NCBI RefSeq assembly: GCF_000469505.1 | Contig: NZ_KI272836.1 | Span: 22,019 to 86,018, forward strand | DNA: 64,000 nucleotides | From: Leptotrichia sp. oral taxon 215 str. W9775 | Lineage (GTDB): Bacteria; Fusobacteriota; Fusobacteriia; Fusobacteriales; Leptotrichiaceae | Direction of reading: 5' to 3' | Notes under the pieces: model-generated | What the model saw: the letters and a program-made list of their open reading frames with translations, nothing else | The model's database searches: none | Told to the model about the DNA's origin: nothing | Shown: piece after piece, positions 1-7,609 of the stretch | Position numbering within the stretch: the first letter of the stretch is position 1 | Layout: the number at the start of each line of letters is the position of its first letter | Position numbers and translations under genes: made by a program

Positions 1-35
1 TTATTTTTCATCCCTGTTATTTGAAAGAAGATTTT

Positions 36-1031
36 TTACTTTATAGATGTTTTTATTTCCTTCAAAACTTCCCCAATATCTCCATCTAAACAGATACTTC
101 TTTCCTCAAGTTCATTTGGGCAAAATGCTTCCTGGTAATTTATACATGCATAACTAGCTTTCTTATTTTCCATTACCATATACCAGAAGGGATACTTAAT
201 AATTACAGGTGTGTTTGCTCCAACTCCTAATTCTAAAAACAGTACATGCATATTTTTATGATTCTCAAGAAATTCTGAATATTTTTCGGCAGCTGTATAC
301 CATCCTTCATCTTCTACAAATGAACTGTCAGCCCGAAGATTAGTTGTCATATCTGAGCCATCATCAGGACATTTAGGAATTAATTCCGTCGGTATTCTCA
401 TAAGAATTTCTCTACTTGCAGGGATACTGAATACCCCATTTTCATCCTTCACAAATCCTTGTGCTTCCATCGCTTTCATTACCCATTCTTCATTATCATA
501 GGTTTTCTGTATTTGTGGATTGACACTTTGAAATAAACCATAATCCCCCTGTGTGTAAAAAAGTCTCTTTTTATCAAATCCTGCCTTTTGAAATTGATGA
601 TCCACATTTGTTGTAATAACAAAATAATCCTTATCTTTTAAAAGTGAAAACAATTCATCATATACAGGTTTTGGAGCTTTCACATAACGGTTAAAATATA
701 TGTGCCTTGCCCACCAGGCCCAACGGATTTCGTCATCTGGAAATGGATAAAAACCACCTGAATATATATCTCTAATTCCATATTCCTTTATAAAGTCAAA
801 AAAGTATTTTTCAAATCTTTCTCCACTATATGTAAATCCTGCTGAAGTTGATAGTCCTGCCCCTGCACCGATTACAACAGCATCTGCATTTTGAATTTCA
901 TTTTTTAGAAGTTCTATACGCTCTTCCCTTGAACCTTTTCCTGAAGATACGCTTCTACCTAACATTCCTAATGCCTTCAATCCCTTTTGAATTGTTTCTA
1001 TATACCCATTTTTATTATAAGATTTCTTCAT
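36..1031 (-). CDS. SirTM-class sirtuin (macrodomain-linked protein ADP-ribosyltransferase)
   Basis: This 331-residue Sir2-fold protein has the NAD-binding motif GAGAGLSTSAG (residues 55-65) and the TTNVDHQF motif (140-147). Where classical sirtuin deacetylases have the catalytic His-Gly, it has TQGDYG, so Gln161 replaces the His. In the SirTM class this substitution goes with mono-ADP-ribosyl transfer instead of deacetylation, usually onto a lipoylated GcvH-like carrier. It overlaps the upstream macrodomain gene by 17 bp, which implies one operon and translational coupling. I start at the ATG at 1031 because GAGGAGG lies 12 bases upstream; a longer in-frame start at 1061 would have that sequence inside the gene. 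The lipoyl-carrier partner is not visible and could lie past the window edge. Confidence 0.9.
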   Translation of the reverse strand: MKKSYNKNGYIETIQKGLKALGMLGRSVSSGKGSREERIELLKNEIQNADAVVIGAGAGLSTSAGFTYSGERFEKYFFDFIKEYGIRDIYSGGFYPFPDDEIRWAWWARHIYFNRYVKAPKPVYDELFSLLKDKDYFVITTNVDHQFQKAGFDKKRLFYTQGDYGLFQSVNPQIQKTYDNEEWVMKAMEAQGFVKDENGVFSIPASREILMRIPTELIPKCPDDGSDMTTNLRADSSFVEDEGWYTAAEKYSEFLENHKNMHVLFLELGVGANTPVIIKYPFWYMVMENKKASYACINYQEAFCPNELEERSICLDGDIGEVLKEIKTSIK

Positions 1032-1818
1032 AATATTTTTTATCCTCCTCTTTAAAAACATTGAAAATTATTCTTTCCATAGCCTCCGGATGTTCCAAAG
1101 ACCATTCCTTAACTGTTTTTACAGCTATTTCTGCCGCCCTTTTATTTGGAAAACGGAACACTCCAGTTGAAATGCAGCAAAATGCCACACTTTTCAATTT
1201 TTTTTCCAGACACATATTTAAAACATTTGTATAGCAATCTGCCAATTTCTGTTCTAATTCTGGTGTAAGTCTATTGCTTACTATCGGACCGACTACATGA
1301 ATTACATTTTTTGCAGGAAGATTATAAGCAGCTGTAATCATAGGAATAGATGTTGGCTGTTCATAATCATTTCCATATTCAGCCCTTAATTCTTCCATTT
1401 TATGACTACATTCTTCCCTAAGCTGTACTCCTGCATAAGTATGAATCTGATTATCAATGCACATATGCATCGGTATAAAACATCCTAACATTTGAGAATT
1501 TGCCGCATTTACTATGGCATCCACTTCAAGCCTTGTAATATCTCCCTGCCATATAGAAATATTCCCTTTAGTTACAGGAATATCTGAAAGCCGCACAATG
1601 CCTTTTTCTTCAGTACAGACAGATAAATATTCATCTTGCACCTTCAATACTGAATCTGACATTTTCTTAGGCATACGGACATTCATCAAGGACCTTAAAA
1701 TACAACGTTTTCCATTTATATCTTCTGGAATTTCTATATCTTTATATTCAACTGAATCAGCTTTAAGTTCTTCTAAAAGATAATCAAGCCTTTTTTCCTG
1801 TTCTTTATTCTTTTCCAT
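1015..1818 (-). CDS. Zinc-dependent macrodomain ADP-ribose hydrolase (SirTM partner)
   Basis: This 267-residue protein carries a macro domain from about residue 85 to the end: GDITRLEVD then AIVNAANS (101-108), followed by GCFIPMHMCIDNQIH, where Cys113, His118 and Cys120 match the zinc ligands of the Zn-macro class. A later CISTGVFRFP loop closes over ADP-ribose. Family knowledge: Zn-macrodomains remove the ADP-ribose placed by the neighbouring SirTM enzyme, giving a reversible modification. The residue 1-80 extension is typical of the class. The ATG at 1818 has AAGAAGG 7-8 bases upstream; the ATG at 1839 has no such site. It is the first gene of a two-gene operon with the sirtuin. Confidence 0.9.
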   Translation of the reverse strand: MEKNKEQEKRLDYLLEELKADSVEYKDIEIPEDINGKRCILRSLMNVRMPKKMSDSVLKVQDEYLSVCTEEKGIVRLSDIPVTKGNISIWQGDITRLEVDAIVNAANSQMLGCFIPMHMCIDNQIHTYAGVQLREECSHKMEELRAEYGNDYEQPTSIPMITAAYNLPAKNVIHVVGPIVSNRLTPELEQKLADCYTNVLNMCLEKKLKSVAFCCISTGVFRFPNKRAAEIAVKTVKEWSLEHPEAMERIIFNVFKEEDKKYYEEIL

Positions 1819-1926
1819 AATTCTACCTTCTTTCTTCAATTCAATCCAAAACTAAATAATTAATATGATTTTATTTTATATTTTCAACAAGAAATTTTTT
1901 TATTTATAAATTCTCTGAATTTATTT

Positions 1927-1997
1927 GTTGTAACTTTTGTTATTACATCTAATAATCAATATTACCACACTTTTGATGTAATGTCAATTGTTACAAT
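1927..1997 (-). promoter_or_regulatory. Promoter of macrodomain/SirTM operon with two 23-bp dyad operators
   Basis: On the minus strand a -35 TTGACA (plus 1982-1987) and a -10 TAATAT (1959-1964) are separated by 17 bp. Two copies of the dyad GATGTAA-N9-TTACATC flank it: 1927-1949 (GTTGTAA/TTACATC), downstream of the -10, and 1975-1997 (GATGTAA/TTACAAT), overlapping the -35. The same two-site layout recurs before the Rrf2 gene at 3542-3613. The start codon is about 130 bases downstream, so the leader is long. In the 340-base gap 1840-2178 I see only this promoter and a possible terminator near 2041-2080. Confidence 0.75.
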
Positions 1998-2040
1998 TGC
2001 TTTTTTTATTACTTTTATTGAAAATTCTTAATAAAAATAA

Positions 2041-2080
2041 TAACAGCATTCTAAGAAAATTTATTCAAAGAAGACTGTTA
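2041..2080 (-). terminator. Possible terminator downstream of the membrane-protein gene
   Basis: TAACAG (2041-2046) and CTGTTA (2075-2080) form a 6-bp inverted repeat. On the minus strand it is followed by a T-rich stretch. It lies about 100 bases past the stop of the gene at 2179, and the stem is short. Confidence 0.3.
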
Positions 2081-2178
2081 TATTAGGAGTAAAAATATAT
2101 TGTATATCAATTTAAATAAATCATAAAATATAACTAGTATCAGACTATTATTAAATCATTCATTCCCTTTCTCCTTAT

Positions 2179-2673
2179 TTAGATTACTCCCGTCTTTTCC
2201 AACAATATAAAAGTTTTAAGTGAAAATTCAAGTATATTGAATAAATTAGCCATTATCAATGTTGAATATGTATATTTATTTAATCTGTTATCATCTTTTA
2301 CAAAATTTGCAATTATAAAAATCGGTATTTGTAAAATTACAATTCCATAAAATTGCATATTTCCATGATAAATCAATCCTAATAAATCAATAAAAACTAA
2401 AGAAAAAGCAACATAAGACAAGAACTTGTTATTCTTTCTTTTCATTATCACAAACAATAGAACAACCAAAATACATACTATTACGTGTAAGCCTTGGTTT
2501 TGTGAAAAAAAATCCTTACCCAAAACTTCTATGCACAAAAACAAATATACTATTCCAAAAACTAAATCACCCCATAAAAATTTCTTAATTTCTTTTTTCT
2601 GAAAAACTTTTATAAAACAAAAAAGTAATCTAAATAAGCTATAAAACATCAATAAAGTTAAAAATATAAGCAT
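2179..2673 (-). CDS. Small multi-pass membrane protein of unknown function
   Basis: This 164-residue protein has about five hydrophobic segments (roughly residues 1-20, 30-48, 58-75, 85-100 and 105-122) separated by short Lys/Asn-rich loops. I do not recognise a family. The ATG at 2673 is preferred because GGAAG lies 8 bases upstream; the reading frame can also be opened at a TTG at 2688. It begins just downstream of the stop of a decayed FAD-oxidoreductase fragment on the same strand, so the two may once have been co-transcribed. It could be a membrane anchor or a small transport protein, but nothing in the sequence decides. Confidence 0.6.
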   Translation of the reverse strand: MLIFLTLLMFYSLFRLLFCFIKVFQKKEIKKFLWGDLVFGIVYLFLCIEVLGKDFFSQNQGLHVIVCILVVLLFVIMKRKNNKFLSYVAFSLVFIDLLGLIYHGNMQFYGIVILQIPIFIIANFVKDDNRLNKYTYSTLIMANLFNILEFSLKTFILLEKTGVI

Positions 2674-2688
2674 AATCAATTCTTCCAA

Positions 2689-2864
2689 TTATTTCACGCT
2701 CCCAAATAAATCATTCAAAGCCTCACTCATTGTCGGATGGGTAAATATCATATCTTTTAAGTCAGTTTTTACTCCTGCCACTTCCAAATTAAGCCCTCCT
2801 CTATTAGGTTTTATTCCAATTGCCACAAGAATTGCGTCTGATTCGGTTTCGCTCTTGCTTGCTC
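2689..2864 (-). pseudogene. Remnant of a class I pyridine-nucleotide disulfide oxidoreductase
   Basis: An open frame without a start codon encodes DAILVAIGIKPN, the NAD-domain exit motif of dihydrolipoamide dehydrogenase/mercuric reductase-type flavoproteins. It runs after only about 18 residues into DMIFTHPTMSEALNDLF, the C-terminal dimerisation-domain motif (HPTxSEA). In intact relatives roughly 100 or more residues lie between, including the second FAD motif. The rest of the gene is absent upstream, where an in-frame TAA precedes the fragment. It is therefore an internally deleted, truncated relic. It sits beside the Rrf2 regulator, a common neighbour of such reductases. Confidence 0.85.
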
Positions 2865-3004
2865 CTTATGAAATTTGCACATATCCTTTTCTATTTTATA
2901 CAACTGTAATTGCATAATTATATTTATTATAAAATTAATTTTTATATTGTAAGAATTCCATATTTTTTTAAAAACAAGATTTTTTGTGTTTACAAATTTT
3001 ATTA

Positions 3005-3445
3005 TTAATACTTCTTTTCTAAAATTCCACTAATTTCACTTCCAAGACCTTCCAGCGTATATTTTCTCATCTCATTTTCCATAGCCTTCTGTATTGTTTC
3101 CAGTTTATTATCAAGCAATTTATGAATATTTTTCCCCACAGGACATTCTGGATTTGGATTTTTATGAAAATTGAACAGTTCGTTATTTTCCAATGGTTCT
3201 ATCGCCACATATACATCATAAAATGTTATTTCCTTTAGAGGTTTTGTCACTTCAATTCCTCCAGTTCCTCTTGCAACTTTTATCAATCCCGCACTTTTTA
3301 ATTTTGTCAAAATTTTTCTTATAATAACAGGATTCGTATTTATACTTCCAGCAAGAAAATCACTTGTAATTCTGTACTCATCTCCAAATACCTCTACACA
3401 TGCAAAAATATGTAGTGCTATCGTAAATCTGCTTGATATCTGCAT
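3005..3445 (-). CDS. Rrf2-family transcriptional regulator
   Basis: This 146-residue protein has the Rrf2 winged helix: MQISSRFTIALHI at the start, the NPVIIRKILTKLKSAGLI recognition region (38-55) and the RGTGG wing (59-63). It has only two cysteines, Cys16 and Cys101, the latter in PECPVG. It lacks the three-cysteine cluster of IscR/NsrR-type iron-sulfur sensors. A thiol-based or ligand-based switch, as in YwnA/CymR-like members, is more likely (inference). AGGAGA lies 9 bases before the ATG. Its promoter region carries two copies of a 23-bp dyad also found at the SirTM operon, so it probably represses itself and that operon. Confidence 0.9.
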   Translation of the reverse strand: MQISSRFTIALHIFACVEVFGDEYRITSDFLAGSINTNPVIIRKILTKLKSAGLIKVARGTGGIEVTKPLKEITFYDVYVAIEPLENNELFNFHKNPNPECPVGKNIHKLLDNKLETIQKAMENEMRKYTLEGLGSEISGILEKKY

Positions 3446-3541
3446 AATTTCATTCTCCTTTTTTTATATTTTCTATTGGTTTTTCTATTTTTAAAACTTC
3501 AAAATTAACTCTAATATTCTATAAAACTTCTAACTTTTTAA

Positions 3542-3613
3542 GATGTAATAATGATAGTTATATCTTATAAAATTATAATATAACATCTTTGATGTGATGT
3601 CAATAGTTACATC
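3542..3613 (-). promoter_or_regulatory. Promoter of the Rrf2 gene with two 23-bp dyad operators
   Basis: On the minus strand a -35 TTGACA (plus 3598-3603) and a -10 TATTAT (3575-3580) have a 17-bp spacer. Dyads GATGTAA-N9-TTATATC (3542-3564) and GATGTGA-N9-TTACATC (3591-3613) lie downstream of the -10 and across the -35. Their centres are 49 bp apart, against 48 bp at the macrodomain promoter. The -35-overlapping copy extends to TTTGATGT/ACATCAAA. An autoregulatory operator is the simplest reading. Region 3446-3690 otherwise shows nothing. Confidence 0.75.
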
Positions 3614-3690
3614 AAAAATATTATAAATAAAAAACTTCTTTAATTAAGATTTTTTCTTAAATTTAAAGAAGGTTTTATAACTTTAGTATT

Positions 3691-3951
3691 TTAGTATTCA
3701 TAATGATTTGCACAGGCAATAACTACTATACTTGTTTCTGTCAGTTTATATATAAACCTGTGCTTATCTGTAATTCTTCTGCTCCAGTATCCACTCAGTT
3801 CATGCTTTAAAGGCTCTGGCTTCCCTATCCCTTCATTGCCATTCCTTTTGATGTCTTTTATTATTTCATTTATTTTTTTGACCATTTTTTTATCCTGTTT
3901 CTGCCATTCTTCATATTGCCCCCATGCAATATCTGTCCATGTCAAATTCAT
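3691..3951 (-). CDS. yoeB: Toxin YoeB, ribosome-dependent mRNA interferase
   Basis: At 86 residues it is full length for YoeB. The catalytic set sits at the same positions as in E. coli YoeB: Glu46 (GKPEP), Arg65 (DKHRF), and His83-Tyr84 in the C-terminal ANHYEY. The family cuts mRNA in the ribosomal A site when free of its antitoxin. Its ATG overlaps the antitoxin stop by one base (TAATG), so translation is coupled. The toxin looks intact. It is the second gene of a type II toxin-antitoxin operon. Confidence 0.95.
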   Translation of the reverse strand: MNLTWTDIAWGQYEEWQKQDKKMVKKINEIIKDIKRNGNEGIGKPEPLKHELSGYWSRRITDKHRFIYKLTETSIVVIACANHYEY

Positions 3952-4208
3952 TATTCCACCTCAATTATATCATGTATTTGTACATTCCCCGCTTCCGCTT
4001 CCGCTTTACTTTTTAACAGCTCATTATAATATTTCTTATTTGACATAATATAAAGATTTTCCATCAAATTGTTATATTCCTCTTCACTCATCAGTACCAC
4101 GTTTTTGTCATTTTTTCTTGTTATAATGACTGTTTCATAATCATCAGTTGCCTTATCACAATATTTTTTTAAATTGTTTCTCACATTTGAATAATTTGTA
4201 GCTATCAT
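3951..4208 (-). CDS. yefM: Antitoxin YefM (Phd/YefM family)
   Basis: This 85-residue protein begins MIATNYSNVRNNLKKYCDKA, the DNA-binding and dimerisation domain of YefM. NLYIMSNKKYYNELL follows, the hinge and toxin-binding C-terminal helix. It neutralises YoeB and represses the operon. I start at the ATG at 4208, which has AGAGGTG about 6 bases upstream; a GTG three codons earlier falls inside that site. It is the first gene of the toxin-antitoxin operon. Confidence 0.95.
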   Translation of the reverse strand: MIATNYSNVRNNLKKYCDKATDDYETVIITRKNDKNVVLMSEEEYNNLMENLYIMSNKKYYNELLKSKAEAEAGNVQIHDIIEVE

Positions 4209-4224
4209 ACTAATCACCTCTATT

Positions 4225-4254
4225 TATTGTACAATATTTTTGACAAATTTTCAA
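4225..4254 (-). promoter_or_regulatory. yefM-yoeB promoter with TGTACA palindrome
   Basis: TATTGTACAATA (4225-4236) is a perfect 12-bp palindrome centred on TGTACA, the core of known YefM operators. On the minus strand its left half contains a -10 TACAAT (plus 4226-4231). A -35 TTGAAA (4249-4254) lies 17 bp upstream. YefM/YoeB binding would block the -10. Confidence 0.75.
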
Positions 4255-4318
4255 TTATAATTTCACTTTTTGCAATGAAAAATGACATAATTTTTTTCAT
4301 AACAGGACAGCTCCATTT

Positions 4319-5308
4319 CTATTCCTCTTCAGGATAGGTCATTCCCCATTCCTTACGTAATTTTGTCATAATATCCATAACATCTATTGTATATTCCAGC
4401 TTCATTTTGTTAATTCCTGTTTTTACAGATTCCTCCATATTCTGAAGTTCATACTGAAGTGCATTTTCTGTCATTCCTGCTGTAATTTCTTCAATTTCAC
4501 CAGTTTCGGTATAAACTATTTTAGCCTTATCAGCCCTTGGATATTCGGTAATTTCTATATACGCCTTCTCACATGCGATTACAACTCTTTTCGGCTGTTT
4601 TGAATGAAGTGTAAGCGCTATTGTTGACATCTGCTGTTCCTTGTTCATCATAATTATACTTGCCTGTTCATCTACTCCTGTTGGTGCATACTTAACCTGT
4701 GAAAGCACATTATCAGGTTTTGAAGTCATAAACAGTCTTGTAATGGAAATAGCATAAACTCCTATATCAAGCAATGCCCCTCCTGCCAGATTTCTGTTGA
4801 AAAATCTGTTATTCATATCATATTCCTTGTAACTTCCAAAATTAACCTGTATCATTCTTACATCACCCAGTTTACCTGAGTTTACAATTTCTGAAAGTTC
4901 AGTATAAAGGGGCATATTGAAAATTGTCATTGCTTCTCCGAGAATAAGATTTTTTTCCTTTGCAATTTTTACTGCTTCTTCAAGTTCTTCGCTATTTAGT
5001 GTAATTGATTTTTCACATAATACGTGTTTCCCATTTTTAAGTGCTTCTATCATAAATTTTATATGTGTATTATGAGGAGTTGTAATGTAAATTATATCAG
5101 TTTCTTCATCTGTAAACATATCTTCTATTTTATCATAAACTTTTTCAACACCATATTTTTTGGCGAATTCCACAGCCTTACTATGTGTCCTGTTTGCTAC
5201 TGCATAAAGTTTCTTCCCCATTTTTTCAAGTGCCTGTGCCATTTCATTTGCAATTACGCCTGTTCCCAGAACAGCCCATTTTAATTCTTTTTCTATTTTT
5301 TCTTCCAC
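4319..5308 (-). CDS. Gfo/Idh/MocA-family NAD(P)-dependent oxidoreductase
   Basis: This 329-residue protein starts with a Rossmann motif VLGTGVIANEMA (residues 13-24). It continues with TPHNTH (77-82) and the catalytic-lysine motif CEKS (98-101), where most family members have EKP. The C-terminal half is the usual alpha/beta substrate domain with GGALLDIGVY. Members oxidise or reduce sugars, inositols or trans-dihydrodiols; the substrate cannot be read from sequence. Translation begins at a GTG (5308) with GGAGAG 8 bases upstream. It appears monocistronic. Confidence 0.85.
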   Translation of the reverse strand: MEEKIEKELKWAVLGTGVIANEMAQALEKMGKKLYAVANRTHSKAVEFAKKYGVEKVYDKIEDMFTDEETDIIYITTPHNTHIKFMIEALKNGKHVLCEKSITLNSEELEEAVKIAKEKNLILGEAMTIFNMPLYTELSEIVNSGKLGDVRMIQVNFGSYKEYDMNNRFFNRNLAGGALLDIGVYAISITRLFMTSKPDNVLSQVKYAPTGVDEQASIIMMNKEQQMSTIALTLHSKQPKRVVIACEKAYIEITEYPRADKAKIVYTETGEIEEITAGMTENALQYELQNMEESVKTGINKMKLEYTIDVMDIMTKLRKEWGMTYPEEE

Positions 5309-5475
5309 ATTTCTACTCTCCTTCCAACAAATTGCATCATATTAATTTCTATTTAATAAATTATATTACCATTTAATAATTAAGTCAAGGAAAGAGTACT
5401 AGTAAATCTAGTAAATAAGACCTTTGAATTTTTTATGATTCTTTGTTCATAACATAAATATTTTAAATAAAAATA

Positions 5476-5512
5476 TCAGTTATCACTTTTTTAATTTCAA
5501 TGCGATAACTGA
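5476..5512 (-). terminator. Possible terminator with 9-bp stem
   Basis: TCAGTTATC (5476-5484) and GATAACTGA (5504-5512) are a perfect 9-bp inverted repeat with a 19-base loop. On the minus strand a T-rich tail follows. It sits just past the stop of the secreted-protein gene at 5526. The loop is large for a terminator, so a binding site is also possible. Confidence 0.4.
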
Positions 5513-5525
5513 AGTTTTCACTCAT

Positions 5526-5927
5526 TTAAGCAGAATAAAATTCACAAATATTTCTATTTTTAGAAGTATCGTATAAAGAAAATTTCACTTTATTTTTTTT
5601 ACCAATTTTATAATTAAATCTGTAACTTGAAAACTTTTGTGATTTTTTATTTAAATTAGTAAAATAGAAATATTGTTCTTTTTCATTTATCGCAAGACTA
5701 AATTCTCCAAGTTCAACTTCATCAGGTCCGTTTTTTGTAATATTATTAAATGAATTAAATGTGGCACTGTATTTATCCGGAGCACTTTTTGAAATAAAAA
5801 GATTAATTAACTGTGCATCATTAAGATTATGGCAAACCCATCTTATACCGGATAACTTGTCCAAAACAGTATTAGAAAATCCCAAAATAGAAAATAAAAG
5901 AAAGAACATAAAAATAAATTTTTTCAT
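5526..5927 (-). CDS. Small predicted exported protein of unknown function
   Basis: This 133-residue protein has an N-terminal signal peptide (MKKFIFMFFLLFSILGFSN, cleavage near residue 18). The mature part of about 115 residues is rich in beta-prone segments and Asn/Lys/Phe. No family is recognised. It has one Cys near residue 32 (WVCHN) and one near the end (NICEF), which could pair in the periplasm. It stands alone between a Gfo/Idh gene and the AlbA_2 gene, all on the same strand. Confidence 0.6.
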   Translation of the reverse strand: MKKFIFMFFLLFSILGFSNTVLDKLSGIRWVCHNLNDAQLINLFISKSAPDKYSATFNSFNNITKNGPDEVELGEFSLAINEKEQYFYFTNLNKKSQKFSSYRFNYKIGKKNKVKFSLYDTSKNRNICEFYSA

Positions 5928-6061
5928 TATATCATCTCCTAAAATAATTTTGCTTAATTTTATAATATTTAATAAAAAAAATCAAGTTTTTTAATTTAAT
6001 TCATCTATAATAAAAGTTGTAAAATAAAGTGTCACTATATGGAAAAAAAATAATTTTCAGT

Positions 6062-7333
6062 TTATCTTTTCAACTGATATTTTACTGAACGCCCTTTTCC
6101 TACCTGCTCAACAATACTTTTCTCAATTAAACCATTTATCGATCTTATAACTTTTGATTTACTATATTCACTTAATTCTTCGATTTCTTTTCTACTTAAT
6201 TTTTCATGCTTTTTAAGAATTTCAAAAACTTTTACTTCACCGTTAACTAAATTACTTGGAACTGTTTCAATTATTGGTAAAGTTATTCTTATGCTATTTT
6301 CATATATCTCAAAAGACGGTTTTACAAAATTTTCCCTGTATTCATATTTTATTCTTTTTATTCCTGTTCCAAATTTTTCAATTATTCCTAGTCTATAAAA
6401 AATATTTGCTATTATGGGATTTCTTAAAACTGAAACATATCCTCTCATATATTCATCTTCAGACATTCCTGAAGGTAAACTTCCTGGTGATATAATTTCA
6501 ATTTTATCATTTGACATTACTATTTTTATATTCGCATTTATATCCCACAATCTATGAACTATTGCATTTGCAACAGATTCCCTGAAAGCTTCTTTTGAAA
6601 TTTTTTCTTTTGTTACACGCTCAGCTCCCACTATTTCTTCATATTCATAATATCTTTCAAATGTACTGATTGCGTCAGAATATTGTTCAAGTATGGATTT
6701 TCTTTCAATATTTTCCCTAAATAATATTTTATTTATATTTTCACCTAAAACTACTATATCAATTCCAGAAAATTTTCTATTATTATTGTCTGCAAAAAGT
6801 TCAGCAGCTATATTAAATTTTTTATTTTCATATAAATTCAATGTTTTTAATATATCCAGGTTCAGTTCTTTTATTCCTACTATTTCTTTTAATTTTTTTT
6901 CTAAAAACTTAAATTCTAATTTTTCGTTTTCTATTTTAATTGCTTCATAATCTAGATTACTTCCCTGTAATATCATCCTGTTCAATTCAACTATGTCTAC
7001 TTCAACTGTTGATGTATCATTTCTTTTATAGGCTTTACCATTGTAATAATATGGCGGAAAATCCCCTTTTTTCACATTTAAGACAATACAACTTTTTCCT
7101 TCTATTTTTTCAATATCTAATGTATATTCCGGCTTAGGTTTTATACTGTCGTTAATGGTGTTTTCTATATTAAGTTTATTTTCTGTCACTTTTTCCAGCC
7201 CTATAATTTCTCCATTATCGTTTATCCCAAAAATTATTTTTCCATCTTTATAATTAGAATAAGCAGAAACTGTTTTCAAATAACTTTTACTTATTTTTTC
7301 CTTAAATTCTATTTCTTTGCTCTCTTTTCTCAT
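6062..7333 (-). CDS. Schlafen/AlbA_2-domain ATP-binding protein with C-terminal winged helix
   Basis: The 423-residue protein has an N-terminal AlbA_2 (Schlafen AAA_4) domain at about residues 5-110 (ESKEIEFKEKI, then GKIIFGINDNGEIIGLE). A GHKL-like ATP-binding region follows with FRESVANAIVHR near residue 255 and GIIEKFGTGIKRI. A winged helix ends the protein (KLSRKEIEELSEYSKSKVIRSINGL). Databases often label this architecture RecG-like or putative transcriptional regulator; the role is not settled. GGAGGG lies 5 bases before the ATG. Its promoter carries four copies of AACGAAAA, which suggests self-control through the winged helix. Confidence 0.85.
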   Translation of the reverse strand: MRKESKEIEFKEKISKSYLKTVSAYSNYKDGKIIFGINDNGEIIGLEKVTENKLNIENTINDSIKPKPEYTLDIEKIEGKSCIVLNVKKGDFPPYYYNGKAYKRNDTSTVEVDIVELNRMILQGSNLDYEAIKIENEKLEFKFLEKKLKEIVGIKELNLDILKTLNLYENKKFNIAAELFADNNNRKFSGIDIVVLGENINKILFRENIERKSILEQYSDAISTFERYYEYEEIVGAERVTKEKISKEAFRESVANAIVHRLWDINANIKIVMSNDKIEIISPGSLPSGMSEDEYMRGYVSVLRNPIIANIFYRLGIIEKFGTGIKRIKYEYRENFVKPSFEIYENSIRITLPIIETVPSNLVNGEVKVFEILKKHEKLSRKEIEELSEYSKSKVIRSINGLIEKSIVEQVGKGRSVKYQLKR

Positions 7334-7383
7334 ATAAACCCTCCATTTATATAATCTACTTAAAACAATATTTTTACAAATTA

Positions 7384-7457
7384 ATTATACTTCATTTTTA
7401 TCACTTTTGCAACGAAAAACTTTTCGTTCCATTTTTCGTTTCATTTTGCAACGAAAA
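7384..7457 (-). promoter_or_regulatory. AlbA_2-gene promoter with four AACGAAAA half-sites
   Basis: On the minus strand a -10 TATAAT (plus 7384-7389) and a -35 TTGCAA (7407-7412) have a 17-bp spacer. Upstream of and overlapping the -35 are four 8-bp half-sites: AACGAAAA at 7411-7418, inverted TTTTCGTT at 7421-7428 and 7433-7440, and AACGAAAA at 7450-7457. They form two inverted pairs. The layout looks like a repressor operator. Confidence 0.7.
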
Positions 7458-7489
7458 AAATACGCCAAATTTATGACGTATTTTAATAT

Positions 7490-7609
7490 TTATTCTTTTT
7501 CTTTTCTATACTGCAATACTGTTTTCCCTATCCATCCTTTAAATGCACGATAAAACGATGAAAGTTCCGTATATCCAACCAGATAGGCTATTTCATCAAT
7601 TAAAAGTTC
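7490..7609 (-). pseudogene. C-terminal tail of an AraC-family regulator (fragment)
   Basis: About 39 residues match the second helix-turn-helix and end of AraC/XylS proteins (IDEIAYLVGY, SSFYRAFKGWIG, LQYRKEK). The first helix-turn-helix and the sensor domain are missing. The fragment has no credible start and overlaps the 3' end of the TMEM175-like gene in another frame by 14 bp. It is a relic left after a deletion that also set the present end of the neighbour. Confidence 0.75.

Noticed and set aside
1..35. An ATG at plus 9-11 on the minus strand could open the next gene leftward.
   Set aside because: Only a few codons are inside the window and no convincing ribosome site is present, so nothing can be supported.
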